From assembly GCA_019058445.1 (NCBI GenBank), contig JAHPZA010000005.1, forward strand, positions 52,276 to 116,275: a DNA stretch of 64,000 nucleotides, read 5' to 3'. Source of the stretch: Promethearchaeota archaeon. Its GTDB lineage: Archaea > Asgardarchaeota > Lokiarchaeia > Sigyniarchaeales > SOKP01. Positions 16,643 to 27,800 of the stretch are shown piece by piece. A program made the position numbers and the translations under genes. Every line of letters begins with the position of its first letter. The first letter of the stretch is position 1. The notes below the pieces were generated by a model, which made no database searches, was not told the DNA's origin, and was given only the letters and a program-made list of their open reading frames with translations.

Positions 16643-19600
16643 TTACCATGGAACTGTGAAAAAAACTTCTGTACCTGTTCCTTTCCCTTCAGATCTCGCC
16701 CATATCTCACCATTATGGCCCTCAATAATTCCTTTTGTTATATAAAGACCTAACCCACTTCCCGATTCAAATGTTGAAGCACCCTCAGGACTTTTTTCTA
16801 ACATTACAAATTTTTCAAACAAGTGTCCAATTTCGTCTTTATTTATTCCAACACCAGAGTCTTTCACTTTAAATAAATATTTACTATCCTTCTCAAGTTT
16901 CTCTGCAGACACTTCTATTTTACCATTGCGAGCTGTAAACTTTATGGCATTTGATAATAGATTTGTAAATACTTGGGTTATTCTATCGGAGTCCACTTCT
17001 AAGGATATATTGCTATCTACAAATACCTCGACTTTTAATTCCTTTCTATTAATTTGAAAGTCCAATTCATTTATACATTTTTGAATAATTTCTCGTATAT
17101 TTGTATATTCTTTATTAAATTCCATTTTTTTAGCTTCAATTTTAAGAACATCCATAAGCTGTTCAATATATCTGCCAAGTCTTTCCACATTGTTTTGGAC
17201 TCTTATCAAATCATCTATTATTTCAGGATCTAAATTCTTGTATTTAGTTAGAATAAGGTCTGTATATCCTCCAATAGATATTAAAGGAGTTTTCAATTCG
17301 TGACTCACCATAGTTAAAAAATTAGTCTTTAACTGATCTAATTTCTGTAATTCAATATTTTGCTCTCTCAATTTGCGCCCAGATTCCTTTAATTTTTGTT
17401 CAAGTTCAAATTTTTCTGTAATATCGATAAATGTCCCTTCAATCTCTATTGGCTCTCCTTTTTCATTTCTAATTAAGTGAGAGTGCACTTGGAGAATTAT
17501 TGTCTTTCCATTTTTGTCTTTTACTTTAACGACATAATTTTGAATAACGCCATGCTCCATTAATTCCTCATAATATCTTTTTCTCTCTTCTGGGTCAATA
17601 AAGAAGTGATCAGATCTCACTCCAATAAAGTTTTCTTTTAAGTCAAATCCCAATATTTTATTAAATGTGGAATTATGAAGTAATAATTCACCCCCAATTT
17701 TTCCTCTATAAAAGCCAACATCTAAATTATTTATCATACTTCTATATTTTTCTTCCGACGTTTTTAATAATTCTTCCGCCTCCTTCTTCTCAGTAATATC
17801 AATCATAACATTTAAATCAGCTTTTTCACCTTGTAATTGAATACTTTTTGTATAGAGCTCAACCCACTTAATTTTCCCAGATTTCGTGACGTATCTAAAA
17901 CTAAAATTATTAGCACTATCATGACCCGCTTTTTGTTGGTTTAGAATCTGTTTAAATATATGAGGCCGATCCTCTGGATGAATTCTATAGGTAAAATGAT
18001 TTCGTTTCCATGCTAACATTTCTTCAAATGTATACTCACTAATCTCGGACATTGCTTTATTGGTATATACTATAAATCCATTTTTTACAATTCCTATTCC
18101 CAGCAAAGAATTTTCGGCCATAGATCGGAAATTTTCTTCTGATTCCTTTAATTCCTTAGTCCTTTCAAGAACTTTTCGTTCTAACTCTTTATTTAATTCT
18201 TTTAATTCTTCATCCGCTTCCCTAATCTTTTGCTCCGCTTTTTTGCGCTCGGTCACATCTCTAGAAATCAAAATCCCTTTCATTTTATTATCTTTGTCAT
18301 AAAAGACCTGTCCTTTTACTTCAATCCAAAGATAGTGCCCATCTTTATGCCTCACTCTAAATTCACCTCTCCCCTCAGTCTTTCCTCCTCTAAGTTGTTT
18401 AAGACCTACTTCAACGTCATCTGGATGGACAAGGTTTAAAATCGACGTGCCCAAAAGATCTTCTTTTGTATATCCTAATATTTTTAAGTGAGATTGTTCA
18501 TTAATATATTCATATCTGACTCGTTCATTAAGTAAACAGATCAAATCATTTACATTCTCAGTAATGAGACGATATTTTTCTTCCGATTCTTTAAGTTTTT
18601 GCTCAGCTTTCTTTTTTTCTGATATATCCATCGCAACACCTACTACTTTAACAGTGTCATCAATATCTACCAAATTTCCCCTCACAAATACAGGTATATA
18701 ATGGCCATTACGATGTCGTATTCTTAATTCCGCTGATAGAATTTGCTCACTCACTTCTGCCTTATCCATTATTCCTTTCAATTTTTTTATGTCTTCAGGG
18801 TAGACGAATTTATAAACATTTTGACCGATTAGATTTTCTGGCTTAAATCCGAATATATCATAACATTTAGGACTAATATAAGTAAAATTTAACTCTAAAT
18901 CTAATTCGACTATGATATCTGAGATATTATTTATAATATTGCGATATTTTTCTTCAGATTTCTTTAATTTCTGTTCTAACACATATTTTTCGGTAATATC
19001 TCTTATTAATCCATTAAAACCAACTTTTTCTCCATCTAAATTATATTTTAAGTATACTGAGATCTCAAGCATTATTACTTTTCCATCTTTTCTTGTGATT
19101 TTATGAATAAACTCGCTTAATCCAACTTCTGTTTCATAAACCTTATTAAAACTCTTATAAAGTTCGTTTTTAGTTTGCTCGTCAACAAAATGCTCGAAAT
19201 TTTTATCTAATAATTTATATTTTGGATAACCAATAATTTCACATAATGATTCATTTAGAAACTTAAAATCCCCCCTCAAATCGACTTCAAAATAACCTGC
19301 TTTTAATTTTTCATGAAGATCTCGGTATTTTTTTTCAGAATCTTTAAGCCTCTGTTCTAAAATAAACCTCTCAGTAATATCTTCATAAGTAGTAAGTATT
19401 CCTATAACATTACCCTCAGGATCATAAAGTGGTATTCTATTAATATTATACCATACTTTACTCCCATTCGGTAAAATCCAGTCTTCAACTACATTATATT
19501 CTGGAGTCCCACTGTTAATTACTTGCTGTTCAGCTTTTCTGGTCTTTTCTAATTTGTATTTAATCCAAATTAAGTCTTTATCCTTTTTACTTATAATATG

Positions 19601-20206
19601 GTTTGGATCATCTAATCCATTAATAAGGGCATAATTTGTGTTACAACCAATATAATTTAAGCTTGAGTCTTTCCAATAAATTAATAAGGGGATGTTATCA
19701 ATTACCGATTCTAGCGTTTCTCGTGATTTTTCCAGAACATTCATGAGTTTTTGAGGATAAAGAAATTTCCAAAATCGCAGTTCTGGTGCTGCGTTAAGGC
19801 GCTCCTCGATTTCTTGATATTGTTTTTCCTTTTCTTTATATTTTGTGATATTTCTTAGAATTAGCATGATCATTTTCTTATTCTCGTCAATAAATGTCTT
19901 TCCTTTAAGTTCATACCATACGTAATATCCTTTTTTATGTTTTATCCTTAATTCATGACTCCCTCCTTCTTTTTTAAGAATTTTTTTTAATTGCTTTTCT
20001 AATTCTAGCGACTCTGAAGGATGAGAAAATTGAACTAATTGATGCTTTAGAAAATCATCTTTTAAATACCCTAATCCTTTTAGAAGTGAATTTTCATTTA
20101 TAAATTCAATTTCAAAATTGAGATTAAGAATGAAAATTAAATCCTCTATATAATCAGAGAAATCTAAATTAGTGCTATTGCTTTCTTTTAACTCATCTAA
20201 TATCAT
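16643..20206 (-). CDS. Multi-PAS sensor histidine kinase (7 PAS)
   Basis: This 1187-residue protein has seven PAS domains, recognisable from repeated openings such as 'EKYRNIINNISDIIVELD' and 'EKYRLITENVNDLICLLN' and closings such as 'ITERKKAEQKL'. A HisKA domain follows with 'HELKTP' (H969), then a HATPase domain with 'NAIKFTARNGKIEVSA', 'DSGVGI' and 'GSGLGLYITKG', ending at the last residue. There is no transmembrane helix and no receiver domain. The second PAS ('DNIPLLIYWKDSSLNYIGCN') closely matches the second PAS of the neighbouring 825-residue kinase, so the two share ancestry. It probably integrates several cytosolic redox or ligand signals. Start is ATG at 20206 without a strong ribosome binding site. 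Confidence 0.92.
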   Translation of the reverse strand: MILDELKESNSTNLDFSDYIEDLIFILNLNFEIEFINENSLLKGLGYLKDDFLKHQLVQFSHPSESLELEKQLKKILKKEGGSHELRIKHKKGYYVWYELKGKTFIDENKKMIMLILRNITKYKEKEKQYQEIEERLNAAPELRFWKFLYPQKLMNVLEKSRETLESVIDNIPLLIYWKDSSLNYIGCNTNYALINGLDDPNHIISKKDKDLIWIKYKLEKTRKAEQQVINSGTPEYNVVEDWILPNGSKVWYNINRIPLYDPEGNVIGILTTYEDITERFILEQRLKDSEKKYRDLHEKLKAGYFEVDLRGDFKFLNESLCEIIGYPKYKLLDKNFEHFVDEQTKNELYKSFNKVYETEVGLSEFIHKITRKDGKVIMLEISVYLKYNLDGEKVGFNGLIRDITEKYVLEQKLKKSEEKYRNIINNISDIIVELDLELNFTYISPKCYDIFGFKPENLIGQNVYKFVYPEDIKKLKGIMDKAEVSEQILSAELRIRHRNGHYIPVFVRGNLVDIDDTVKVVGVAMDISEKKKAEQKLKESEEKYRLITENVNDLICLLNERVRYEYINEQSHLKILGYTKEDLLGTSILNLVHPDDVEVGLKQLRGGKTEGRGEFRVRHKDGHYLWIEVKGQVFYDKDNKMKGILISRDVTERKKAEQKIREADEELKELNKELERKVLERTKELKESEENFRSMAENSLLGIGIVKNGFIVYTNKAMSEISEYTFEEMLAWKRNHFTYRIHPEDRPHIFKQILNQQKAGHDSANNFSFRYVTKSGKIKWVELYTKSIQLQGEKADLNVMIDITEKKEAEELLKTSEEKYRSMINNLDVGFYRGKIGGELLLHNSTFNKILGFDLKENFIGVRSDHFFIDPEERKRYYEELMEHGVIQNYVVKVKDKNGKTIILQVHSHLIRNEKGEPIEIEGTFIDITEKFELEQKLKESGRKLREQNIELQKLDQLKTNFLTMVSHELKTPLISIGGYTDLILTKYKNLDPEIIDDLIRVQNNVERLGRYIEQLMDVLKIEAKKMEFNKEYTNIREIIQKCINELDFQINRKELKVEVFVDSNISLEVDSDRITQVFTNLLSNAIKFTARNGKIEVSAEKLEKDSKYLFKVKDSGVGINKDEIGHLFEKFVMLEKSPEGASTFESGSGLGLYITKGIIEGHNGEIWARSEGKGTGTEVFFTVPW

Positions 20207-20462
20207 TGATTGTTTCAGCCTCTTGTAGGACTCTATACAAAAAAGTTATTTATTAAATTATATGTATTCAAGAAAAGTTTTAAATTATTCATTTTTCAAA
20301 TTAATTTTGTTATAATACAGAGTCTAAATAGGTTTATATTTACACAAACAGCATTGAATTATTATCTCAAAAAATCGAAATCTTAACTTTTGTATTCAAA
20401 CTAGAATAGAAACAGAACGCAGTATGCTTCTAGAAGGAATAAATAAAGCTGTTAAAAAAAAT

Positions 20463-21098
20463 TCACTTTTTTTTGGAATAAAACATCTTATAGGCATGTA
20501 GTAATCTCTGAAAGGCAGTTATGAAGATTAAAATCGCAAAAATCAATAGTAAGATGATCCTCCATGGAATAACAATGGTAATTATTATTAGAAATATAAA
20601 AGTTTCAGTTCTCTCCATGATCCCGTGAGAATAGTAAATAATTTTTTGTTGTTCTTTTAAGTTTTCCTCTTCAGCAACACAGCCTACCATTAAAAAAATA
20701 GTAATACATAGTATTATAGCACTGAGAGAAAATATACCTGGCCACATTAGTTGGATAGGATCTGTTGAAATAATCGCTAATAAAATCGCTATTTCAACAA
20801 TTCTATCACAAAAAATATCCAAAATCCCTCCAAAGGTAGTTGGTTCTTCCAACCTTGCCACTGTGCCATCCAAAATGTCTATAAAAAATGATAAACTCAT
20901 TAAAATTGATGAAATAATCATAATTTCAAAAACAAACTCTACAAGATTACTTAAGAAAATACATAATGCGCTTAATAAACCTAACATTAGACCAATAATC
21001 GTAAGTGAATTAGCCGATATTCTTCCTAAAAATACTTTGCTTACAACCTTATTTATTGTTTTCTTGAGTTTAGAATTTTGAAACCAGTTATCAATCAT
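20463..21098 (-). CDS. CDP-alcohol phosphatidyltransferase family protein
   Basis: This 211-residue membrane protein carries the complete family motif D-x2-D-G-x2-A-R-x7-8-G-x3-D-x3-D: D74, D77-G78, A81-R82, G90, D94 and D98. These aspartates bind the two metal ions and the CDP-activated lipid. About six hydrophobic segments fit the family. It would transfer an alcohol such as inositol phosphate, glycerol phosphate or serine onto a CDP-activated archaeal or bacterial-type lipid in the membrane; the alcohol cannot be deduced. It is preceded by an alpha/beta hydrolase gene only nine bases upstream, so the two are probably co-transcribed. Start is ATG. Confidence 0.88.
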   Translation of the reverse strand: MIDNWFQNSKLKKTINKVVSKVFLGRISANSLTIIGLMLGLLSALCIFLSNLVEFVFEIMIISSILMSLSFFIDILDGTVARLEEPTTFGGILDIFCDRIVEIAILLAIISTDPIQLMWPGIFSLSAIILCITIFLMVGCVAEEENLKEQQKIIYYSHGIMERTETFIFLIIITIVIPWRIILLLIFAILIFITAFQRLLHAYKMFYSKKK

Positions 21099-21107
21099 CT
21101 TATTATG

Positions 21108-21887
21108 TTATGGTTTTAAAAAATCCATTAAAATTGTATTAAATTCTTCCGGTTTCTCAACCGATACTGCATGTCTTGCATCTTCAATGACCACAAGCTT
21201 TGCATCTGGAATTAACGCGGTATACTCTTTCTTAGCTTCTAAAGGAGTGTAATCTTCATCAGCAGCTAATATTAAGGTGGGACATTTTATCTCATGTAGT
21301 CTATCCATTACAGTCCAATTTTTAAGAGTTTTTAATGAACTAATATATGCTTTTTTATCGTTTTCGGCCCATCTAGTAGCCATTCTTTCACGTAATTCTT
21401 CTTGCTCTGGTTTTATAAAAAGTCGTTTAGCAAGTACTTCTCCCATTTTTTTCATTCCCATCATTTTGACGATGAGAACTCTCATTAAAAACATCTGTTT
21501 CTCCTTAAATGTTTTTATAGGAACCGAAGCACTCATATTGACCACTGTTAAGGTTTTAACAATATTGGGATGCTCAATGGCTAAATTAAATCCAATTGCA
21601 CCTCCCAAAGAGATCCCTACAACATATACTTCACCAATCTTTAATGACTTTATTAGCTCGGCAATATCATCTGCGAACATTGCAATACTATACGGTCCTT
21701 TAGGTTTATCTGTTAGTCCATGACCTCGTAAATCAAGAGTAATAACTTTAAAGTTTTTAGAGAATACTGGTATTTGTTCCTCCCAATCCCTAAGACTTGA
21801 TCCCAAACCATGAATAAACAGTAGGGGTTGACCTTCACCTATGATTTCATAATTAATATTTATATCTCGAATCAGTTTTTTTGGCAT
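21108..21887 (-). CDS. Alpha/beta hydrolase
   Basis: This 259-residue single-domain hydrolase has the oxyanion-side 'FIHGLGSSLRDWEEQIP', the nucleophile elbow 'GISLGG' with S93, the acid D212 in 'AADEDYTP' and the histidine H239 in 'EDARHAVSVEKPEEF', a complete Ser-Asp-His triad in the usual spacing. The 'LDLRGHG' segment is typical of the epoxide hydrolase/esterase-type branch. No signal peptide is present, so it is cytosolic. Substrate is unknown; esterase or lactonase activity is most likely. It is the first gene of a two-gene unit with the CDP-alcohol phosphatidyltransferase, which may hint at lipid turnover, but that is inference. Confidence 0.88.
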   Translation of the reverse strand: MPKKLIRDININYEIIGEGQPLLFIHGLGSSLRDWEEQIPVFSKNFKVITLDLRGHGLTDKPKGPYSIAMFADDIAELIKSLKIGEVYVVGISLGGAIGFNLAIEHPNIVKTLTVVNMSASVPIKTFKEKQMFLMRVLIVKMMGMKKMGEVLAKRLFIKPEQEELRERMATRWAENDKKAYISSLKTLKNWTVMDRLHEIKCPTLILAADEDYTPLEAKKEYTALIPDAKLVVIEDARHAVSVEKPEEFNTILMDFLKP

Positions 21888-22014
21888 AAAAATTCCTTTT
21901 TTGACTTAAAATTTAAGATTATTAAGTAACCAAATAATAAAAATAAAGTATTATTTATTGAAAAAATAATATTAAAAATATTAATTAATTATAAAATTAG
22001 AATAGTAATAAATT

Positions 22015-24744
22015 ATGAATGATAAAATAATTTCTCCTCCATATAATTTACGATGTGAATATTTAAATAATCCCATTGAAATTGATACTTCTTTTCCTCG
22101 ATTTTCATGGCTCTTACGCCATGAAGAAAGAGCTCAAGCGCAAAAAGCTTATCAAATTATAATATCTTCACAAAAAGATTATGCTGAATCTGGAAATGGA
22201 GATTTATGGGATACTGGGAAAGTTAATACAGAAAATACTGTCAATATTGTATATAATGGAAAGAGTTTAGAAAATAATACTATATATTACTGGAGAGTAA
22301 AATGGTGGGATAAAAATGACAATAAAAGCGAATATAGTGAAATTGCTAAATTTGAAACTGCATTTTTAACCGAATCAGAGTGGAAAGCGAATTGGATAAC
22401 AAGAAGAGCCTTTATAGACAAAAAAGAAAGGAAAAAATTTCAATATAAGTCTGGGACTCATGTTTTTCTTGGAGTAGTGAGAGAATTTTACGGAGTGTAT
22501 TTGCGCAAAGAATTTAATATTTCCAAAAAAATTACTAATGCAAGAGTTTATGTCTGTGGATTAGGGAATTATGAACTTCGAATAAATGGAAAAAAGATTG
22601 GAGATAAAATCTTAGATCCAGGTTGTACCGACTTTAAAAAGCTCGCACTCTACTCAAAGTATGATGTTAATAAATCTTTAAAGGAAAAAAATGCCATTTG
22701 TGTTATCTTAGGAAATGGCAGGTACCTAAAAAACTTTGGCTTTACTTATCCAAAACTTAAATTGCAGCTTATTATTCAATATGAAGATGGTACTAAAGAT
22801 ATTATATGTTCAGATGATACTTGGAAGGTTTCTCAAGGACCTATTTTAGAAAATGGGCTTTATTATGGTGAAAAATATGATGCAAGATTAGAAATACCCG
22901 GATGGGATAAACCTAATTATAACGATTCTTCATGGGAAAACACAGCAATAGTTGATGGACCAAGGTTAACTTCCCAGATGATGCCCCCTATTAGAATTTC
23001 TAAAGTAATCAAACCTAAGAAATTATATAGTACAAAACCTGGAGTTTATATATTTGATTTTGGTCAGAATTTTACGGGATTTATTAGATTAAAAGTAAAC
23101 GGGCCAAGAGGATCTGAAATCAAGATTAGACATTCAGAAATAATTTTTGATGACGGTACCTTAAATACAGCCACGATTCGAACTGCAAGTGCCACAGATA
23201 CATATATATTAAAGGGTGGTGAGGAAGAAATATTTAAGCCCCATTTTACATATCATGGTTTTAGATATGCTGAAATAACAGGTTTTCCAGGAGTTCCATC
23301 ATTAGAAAATGTTGAGGGGTTATTTATTCATTCTGATGTTCCTAAAACAGGCAATTTTTCCTGCTCTAATGAAATAATCAATAAAACTCACGAAAATATA
23401 ATTTGGGGCCAACTAAGCAATTTTATGGGTATCCCAACAGATTGTCCTCAGCGTGATGAGCGTCATGGATGGATGGGAGATGCTCAATTAGTTGTTGAAG
23501 AAGCCATTTTTAATTTTGATACTGCAAGATTTTATACAAAGTATTTACGTGATATTAAATTATGCCAAAAGGAAAATGGCGCAATTTCAGATGTAGTTCC
23601 ACCTTATTGGCCACTATATCCAGCAGATCCAGCATGGGGTTCAGCATTAGTCACAATTGCATGGTACTTGTATTGGTATTATAATGATATCCGAATACTA
23701 GAAGAAAACTATGAATCTATGAAGAGTTATGTCGATTTTCTAAATAGACATACCGAAGATAATATTTTATATAAGTTTGGAAAGTATGGTGATTGGTGTC
23801 CCCCAAGTAATATCGAATCAAGAAAAACACCGATTGAACATATAAACACTTGGTATTGTTACCACGATACATTCATCCTTTCTAAAATAGCTAGAATACT
23901 GGGAAAAAATCAGGACTTCGATGAACTATTCAAAAAATCCGAAGAAATCAAAGTATCTTTTAATAATAAATTTCTAGGGAATAAAATTCCAATTGCATAT
24001 AATACACCAAAATTTTATATGGCTGATAGAACAATCTCTCAAACTTCTAATATCCTCCCTTTGTATTTGAATATGGTACCTGAGGATAAAAAAGAAAAAG
24101 TACTTTCCACATTACTAAATTGCATAATTGAAGACAAAGATTACCATGTTGATACGGGTATAGTAGGCACACGATATTTATGGGATGTACTTATTGATAA
24201 TAATTGTAATGATGTGGCCTATAAAATAGTAACACAAGAGAGCTACCCCGGATATGGATATATGATCAAGGAAGGCGCTACAACATTGTGGGAAAGATGG
24301 GAAAAACTTGAGGGGAGTGGAATGAATTCTCATAATCATATCATGCTGGGTAGTGTTGATACGTGGTTTTTTAAAGCATTAGGAGGGATTTCTTCACTTG
24401 AACCTTGTTGGAAGAGAATTAGAATTAAACCATTTATTCACACAGATTTAAAATATGCTATTGCTTCTCTTAATACTTTTAAAGGCTTCTTATACAGCTC
24501 TTGGGAAATAAAAGAGGGATTCTTAAAAATGACTATTCACGTACCTGTAGGATGCACCGCTGAAAGTTGGATTCCTATTAAAAATACTGAGTGTGAAATT
24601 AAGGATGGAGATGATACTTTATGGCAGAATGGAGTTACTATTGAAAAAGAAAATGGTCCAGTACACAAAGAAGTGAAAGATAGCTATGTTGTATTTACAA
24701 TTGGCTCAGGTTATTATCAATTTACCATAACACCTTATGAATAA
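22015..24744 (+). CDS. Alpha-L-rhamnosidase, GH78 family
   Basis: This 909-residue protein has the full GH78 layout: N-terminal beta domains (to about 430), an (alpha/alpha)6 catalytic barrel (about 440-800) and a C-terminal beta domain. The family signature 'DCPQRDERHGWMGD' (residues 476-489) contains the conserved acidic residues (D481, E482, D489), and 'TTLWERWE' supplies the second catalytic glutamate (E760). 'NSHNHIMLGSVDTWFF' is also diagnostic. It should remove terminal alpha-L-rhamnose from glycans or glycosides by inversion. There is no signal peptide, so it would act on imported substrates unless exported otherwise. The GH106-type gene follows immediately, and the two are probably one transcript. 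Start is ATG at 22015 after an AT-rich leader. Confidence 0.93.
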   Translation: MNDKIISPPYNLRCEYLNNPIEIDTSFPRFSWLLRHEERAQAQKAYQIIISSQKDYAESGNGDLWDTGKVNTENTVNIVYNGKSLENNTIYYWRVKWWDKNDNKSEYSEIAKFETAFLTESEWKANWITRRAFIDKKERKKFQYKSGTHVFLGVVREFYGVYLRKEFNISKKITNARVYVCGLGNYELRINGKKIGDKILDPGCTDFKKLALYSKYDVNKSLKEKNAICVILGNGRYLKNFGFTYPKLKLQLIIQYEDGTKDIICSDDTWKVSQGPILENGLYYGEKYDARLEIPGWDKPNYNDSSWENTAIVDGPRLTSQMMPPIRISKVIKPKKLYSTKPGVYIFDFGQNFTGFIRLKVNGPRGSEIKIRHSEIIFDDGTLNTATIRTASATDTYILKGGEEEIFKPHFTYHGFRYAEITGFPGVPSLENVEGLFIHSDVPKTGNFSCSNEIINKTHENIIWGQLSNFMGIPTDCPQRDERHGWMGDAQLVVEEAIFNFDTARFYTKYLRDIKLCQKENGAISDVVPPYWPLYPADPAWGSALVTIAWYLYWYYNDIRILEENYESMKSYVDFLNRHTEDNILYKFGKYGDWCPPSNIESRKTPIEHINTWYCYHDTFILSKIARILGKNQDFDELFKKSEEIKVSFNNKFLGNKIPIAYNTPKFYMADRTISQTSNILPLYLNMVPEDKKEKVLSTLLNCIIEDKDYHVDTGIVGTRYLWDVLIDNNCNDVAYKIVTQESYPGYGYMIKEGATTLWERWEKLEGSGMNSHNHIMLGSVDTWFFKALGGISSLEPCWKRIRIKPFIHTDLKYAIASLNTFKGFLYSSWEIKEGFLKMTIHVPVGCTAESWIPIKNTECEIKDGDDTLWQNGVTIEKENGPVHKEVKDSYVVFTIGSGYYQFTITPYE

Positions 24745-24838
24745 ACAATATTAGATATTGAGGTTTTTTTTTAAATATCTCATTTATAAAATACTAGAAA
24801 TTAGAATTAACATAATAAAACTTTATTTAGATGAAAGA

Positions 24839-27800
24839 ATGCCATTTAATTTAAAAGAAATTAATCAAGAGGAATTTAAAAACCCTCCAAAGCATGCCCG
24901 CCCCATGGTTCGTTGGTGGTGGACGGGTTTAGATGTAGAAAAAGAAGAATTAGTTACAGAAGTCCGTGAATTAGATGAAGTTGGATTCTTGGGCGCGGAA
25001 ATACAAGTATTTATGATTGGGTCGCCCATGGATCTTGAAACAAAAGATAAGGAACGTGCTGTTCGTGCTCATAGATTTATGCAACCATATTATTATGAAA
25101 TGATAAAAGCAGTTTTAGATGAGGCATCTAAAAGGGGAATGATTATGGATTTAACTATTGGTTCTTCTTGGCCTGCTGGGGGAGTACATATTTCAATACA
25201 AGATTCAATGAAAGTTTTATTGGTTGGTCAAAAAACTATAAATGGACCCTTAGCATATTCTGACAAAATACCAAATTATATTAGACCGCCAAAACAAGGC
25301 CTTGCATACATAGAGGATCTTAAAGAAGGGTTCAAATTAGAAGCTGTCATAGCATTTAAACCTATTGGGAAACCAGGACAAATAAAATTTAAAAAAATTA
25401 AAACAACTTACATTGACCAAGAATCGATTATTGATTTAACTGAAAATGTTGATGATGATTATATTTTAAGCTGGAATTTTCCTGAAGGAGTTTGGCAAAT
25501 TCTCTCATTTTATAGTGGGCCTTCTGGAGTTCATCCATTAGCAGATAGCCGTTCTGAACTAGATAAAGGAAGTTTAGTATTAGATCATCTCTCATCTAAA
25601 TCTATTAAAAAACATTTAGATTTACATCTTGGAGAGGGGAAAAAATATTTTAAAAATCATTTTGGTACGACTCTTCGAGCATTTTTCACGGATAGTTTAG
25701 AATTATCATCTAGTTGGTTATGGACTGAAGATTTATTAGAGCAATTTAATAAAAGGCGTGGTTATAGTCTTAAACCATTTTTACCAGTTTGTTTTGTTCC
25801 AAATAGAGATAATAAATATCTTCAAGCTTTTTTTGGTGGAGATACTCCGCTGTTTGATTTTAAAGACGATATTGGAGAAAAAATTAGATATGACTATGAA
25901 AAAACGATTTCAGATTTATTTTCTGAAGAATTTGTAAAAACAATGACAATTTGGGCTGAAAAGAACGAACTCAAGAATCGTATTCAAGCATATGGAATTA
26001 GAGTGGATAATTTAAAGACTTATGGTATTGCTCATATCCCTGAGACTGAACAATTATATGCGGGAGGTATTATTGATTTTTTGAAGTTTGCTGGTTCAGC
26101 TGCTATACTTTACGAGAAACCGATAGTAACAGCTGAATCTATTGTTTGGAATCAGAGAGATTATATGACAACGCCTCTTAAATGGAAAGTCGCTGCAGAC
26201 AGATTATTTATATCAGGAGTTAATCAAATGATATATCATGGTTTTCCATATCAGAATATAAAATTCCCCTATCCGGGCTTTTGTGGTTTTTCTACACCAT
26301 ATTTACCACAGATTGCGAATTTTTCTTCAAATTTTGGCAGAATGAATCCTTTTTGGGAATTTTTTCCAATAATGAATAAGTATGTATCAAGATGTCAATA
26401 TATTTTACAACACGGAAAAACAGTTTCAAATATTGCGATTTATTATTCTATTTTTAATTATTGCGATACAGTTTTTAATTATTCCGATTCAGAGGAATTA
26501 GTAGGTGGTTATTTAGACCAATATGATGCTCCCTTAACAAAAGGGGGTCTTGTTTCACGAATGAAGAAAAAATTAGATACTAATGAAAAATGGGCTTCAA
26601 AATTATTAAATTTAACCGACAAGCTAAGTAATAATGGATTTTTTTATACACATATTAACGAAGAAAGTATCCTAAATAGCAGAATAATTAATAACAAACT
26701 TATAATAGGAATGGGAGAATTTGAAGTTTTAATATTTCCAAATATAGAAAAAATTTCTTTAAATATGGCACGTAAATTAAAAGAAATAAGTAATTCAGGT
26801 ATTTCAATAATTTTTATATCTACATTGCCTGATAAGCAACTAGGATTCTTAAACTTCGAGCAGAATGACAAAGTAATCAAAAGTATTATAAATGAACTTA
26901 TTGAAAATAAGAAAGCATCTTTAATTGATGAAAGTCAAGATATTTCACAATATTTAATCCAAAAGCTAAATATAAATCCAGGGATAAGATATAAAAAAGA
27001 ACAACCATCTATTAATTATATTCACAAAAGAACTGAAAGTGCAGACTATTGTTTCTTAAGGCACTCTCTTAATCAGCCAAAAAAGTTAAACATAAGATTC
27101 CCTTTCTCAGATAAAGTACCATTCATTTTAGATCCTTGGAGTGGTAAAATATCTCAAGCCGCTCAATATAAAAAAGAACATAATTCCATCGAAATGGATT
27201 TGTCGTTTAATGCATATGGATCAATAATCTTAGAATTCAAAAAAACGGAAGAAAAACTGCATATTACTGAAAGCAAGTTAAAAACTGAGAGGATTAATGG
27301 TGGGCTAGTATGCTATGGTGATACACCTGGAAAATTTTTATTAAGATTAAGTAATGGCGACGAAAAGGTAATAATAATTAATGAGGAGGATTTAGTATCC
27401 ATTCCATTAAACAAATGGCATTTAAATACTAATATTAGAGACCACTTAGGAAATATCTCACCAATTGAAATGGATTTAGAAGAATTGGAAGATTGGCGTA
27501 ATATTCCAGAATTAAAATATTGTTCTAGTAAGGGTGTTTATACTACAAAATTCAATATAGAGGAAAAATACATCCAAAATGACCTAAAATTTATTCTTTC
27601 ACTTGGAAGAGTTCATGATGTCGCAGTTGTAAAAATCAATGGTTCCCTCACAGATCCTTTATTGGTATATCCCTATGAAATTGATATAGCACCCTATATA
27701 AAAAGTGGTGAAAACGATATTAAGGTAGAGATAACTCCAACGCTTAGAAATCGGTTAAATGGCTACGGTGAAAAAGGAGGTGAAAACTGGATAAATCATA

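Noticed and set aside
21277..21723. Antisense open frame inside the alpha/beta hydrolase gene
   Set aside because: The minus-strand frame carries the full catalytic triad; the antisense frame has no recognisable content.
24758..24838. N-terminal extension of the GH106-type gene from TTG
   Set aside because: The 27 extra residues begin with F-F-F-K in a T-rich run, lack a ribosome binding site, and precede the normal GH106 opening; ATG 24839 is preferred.
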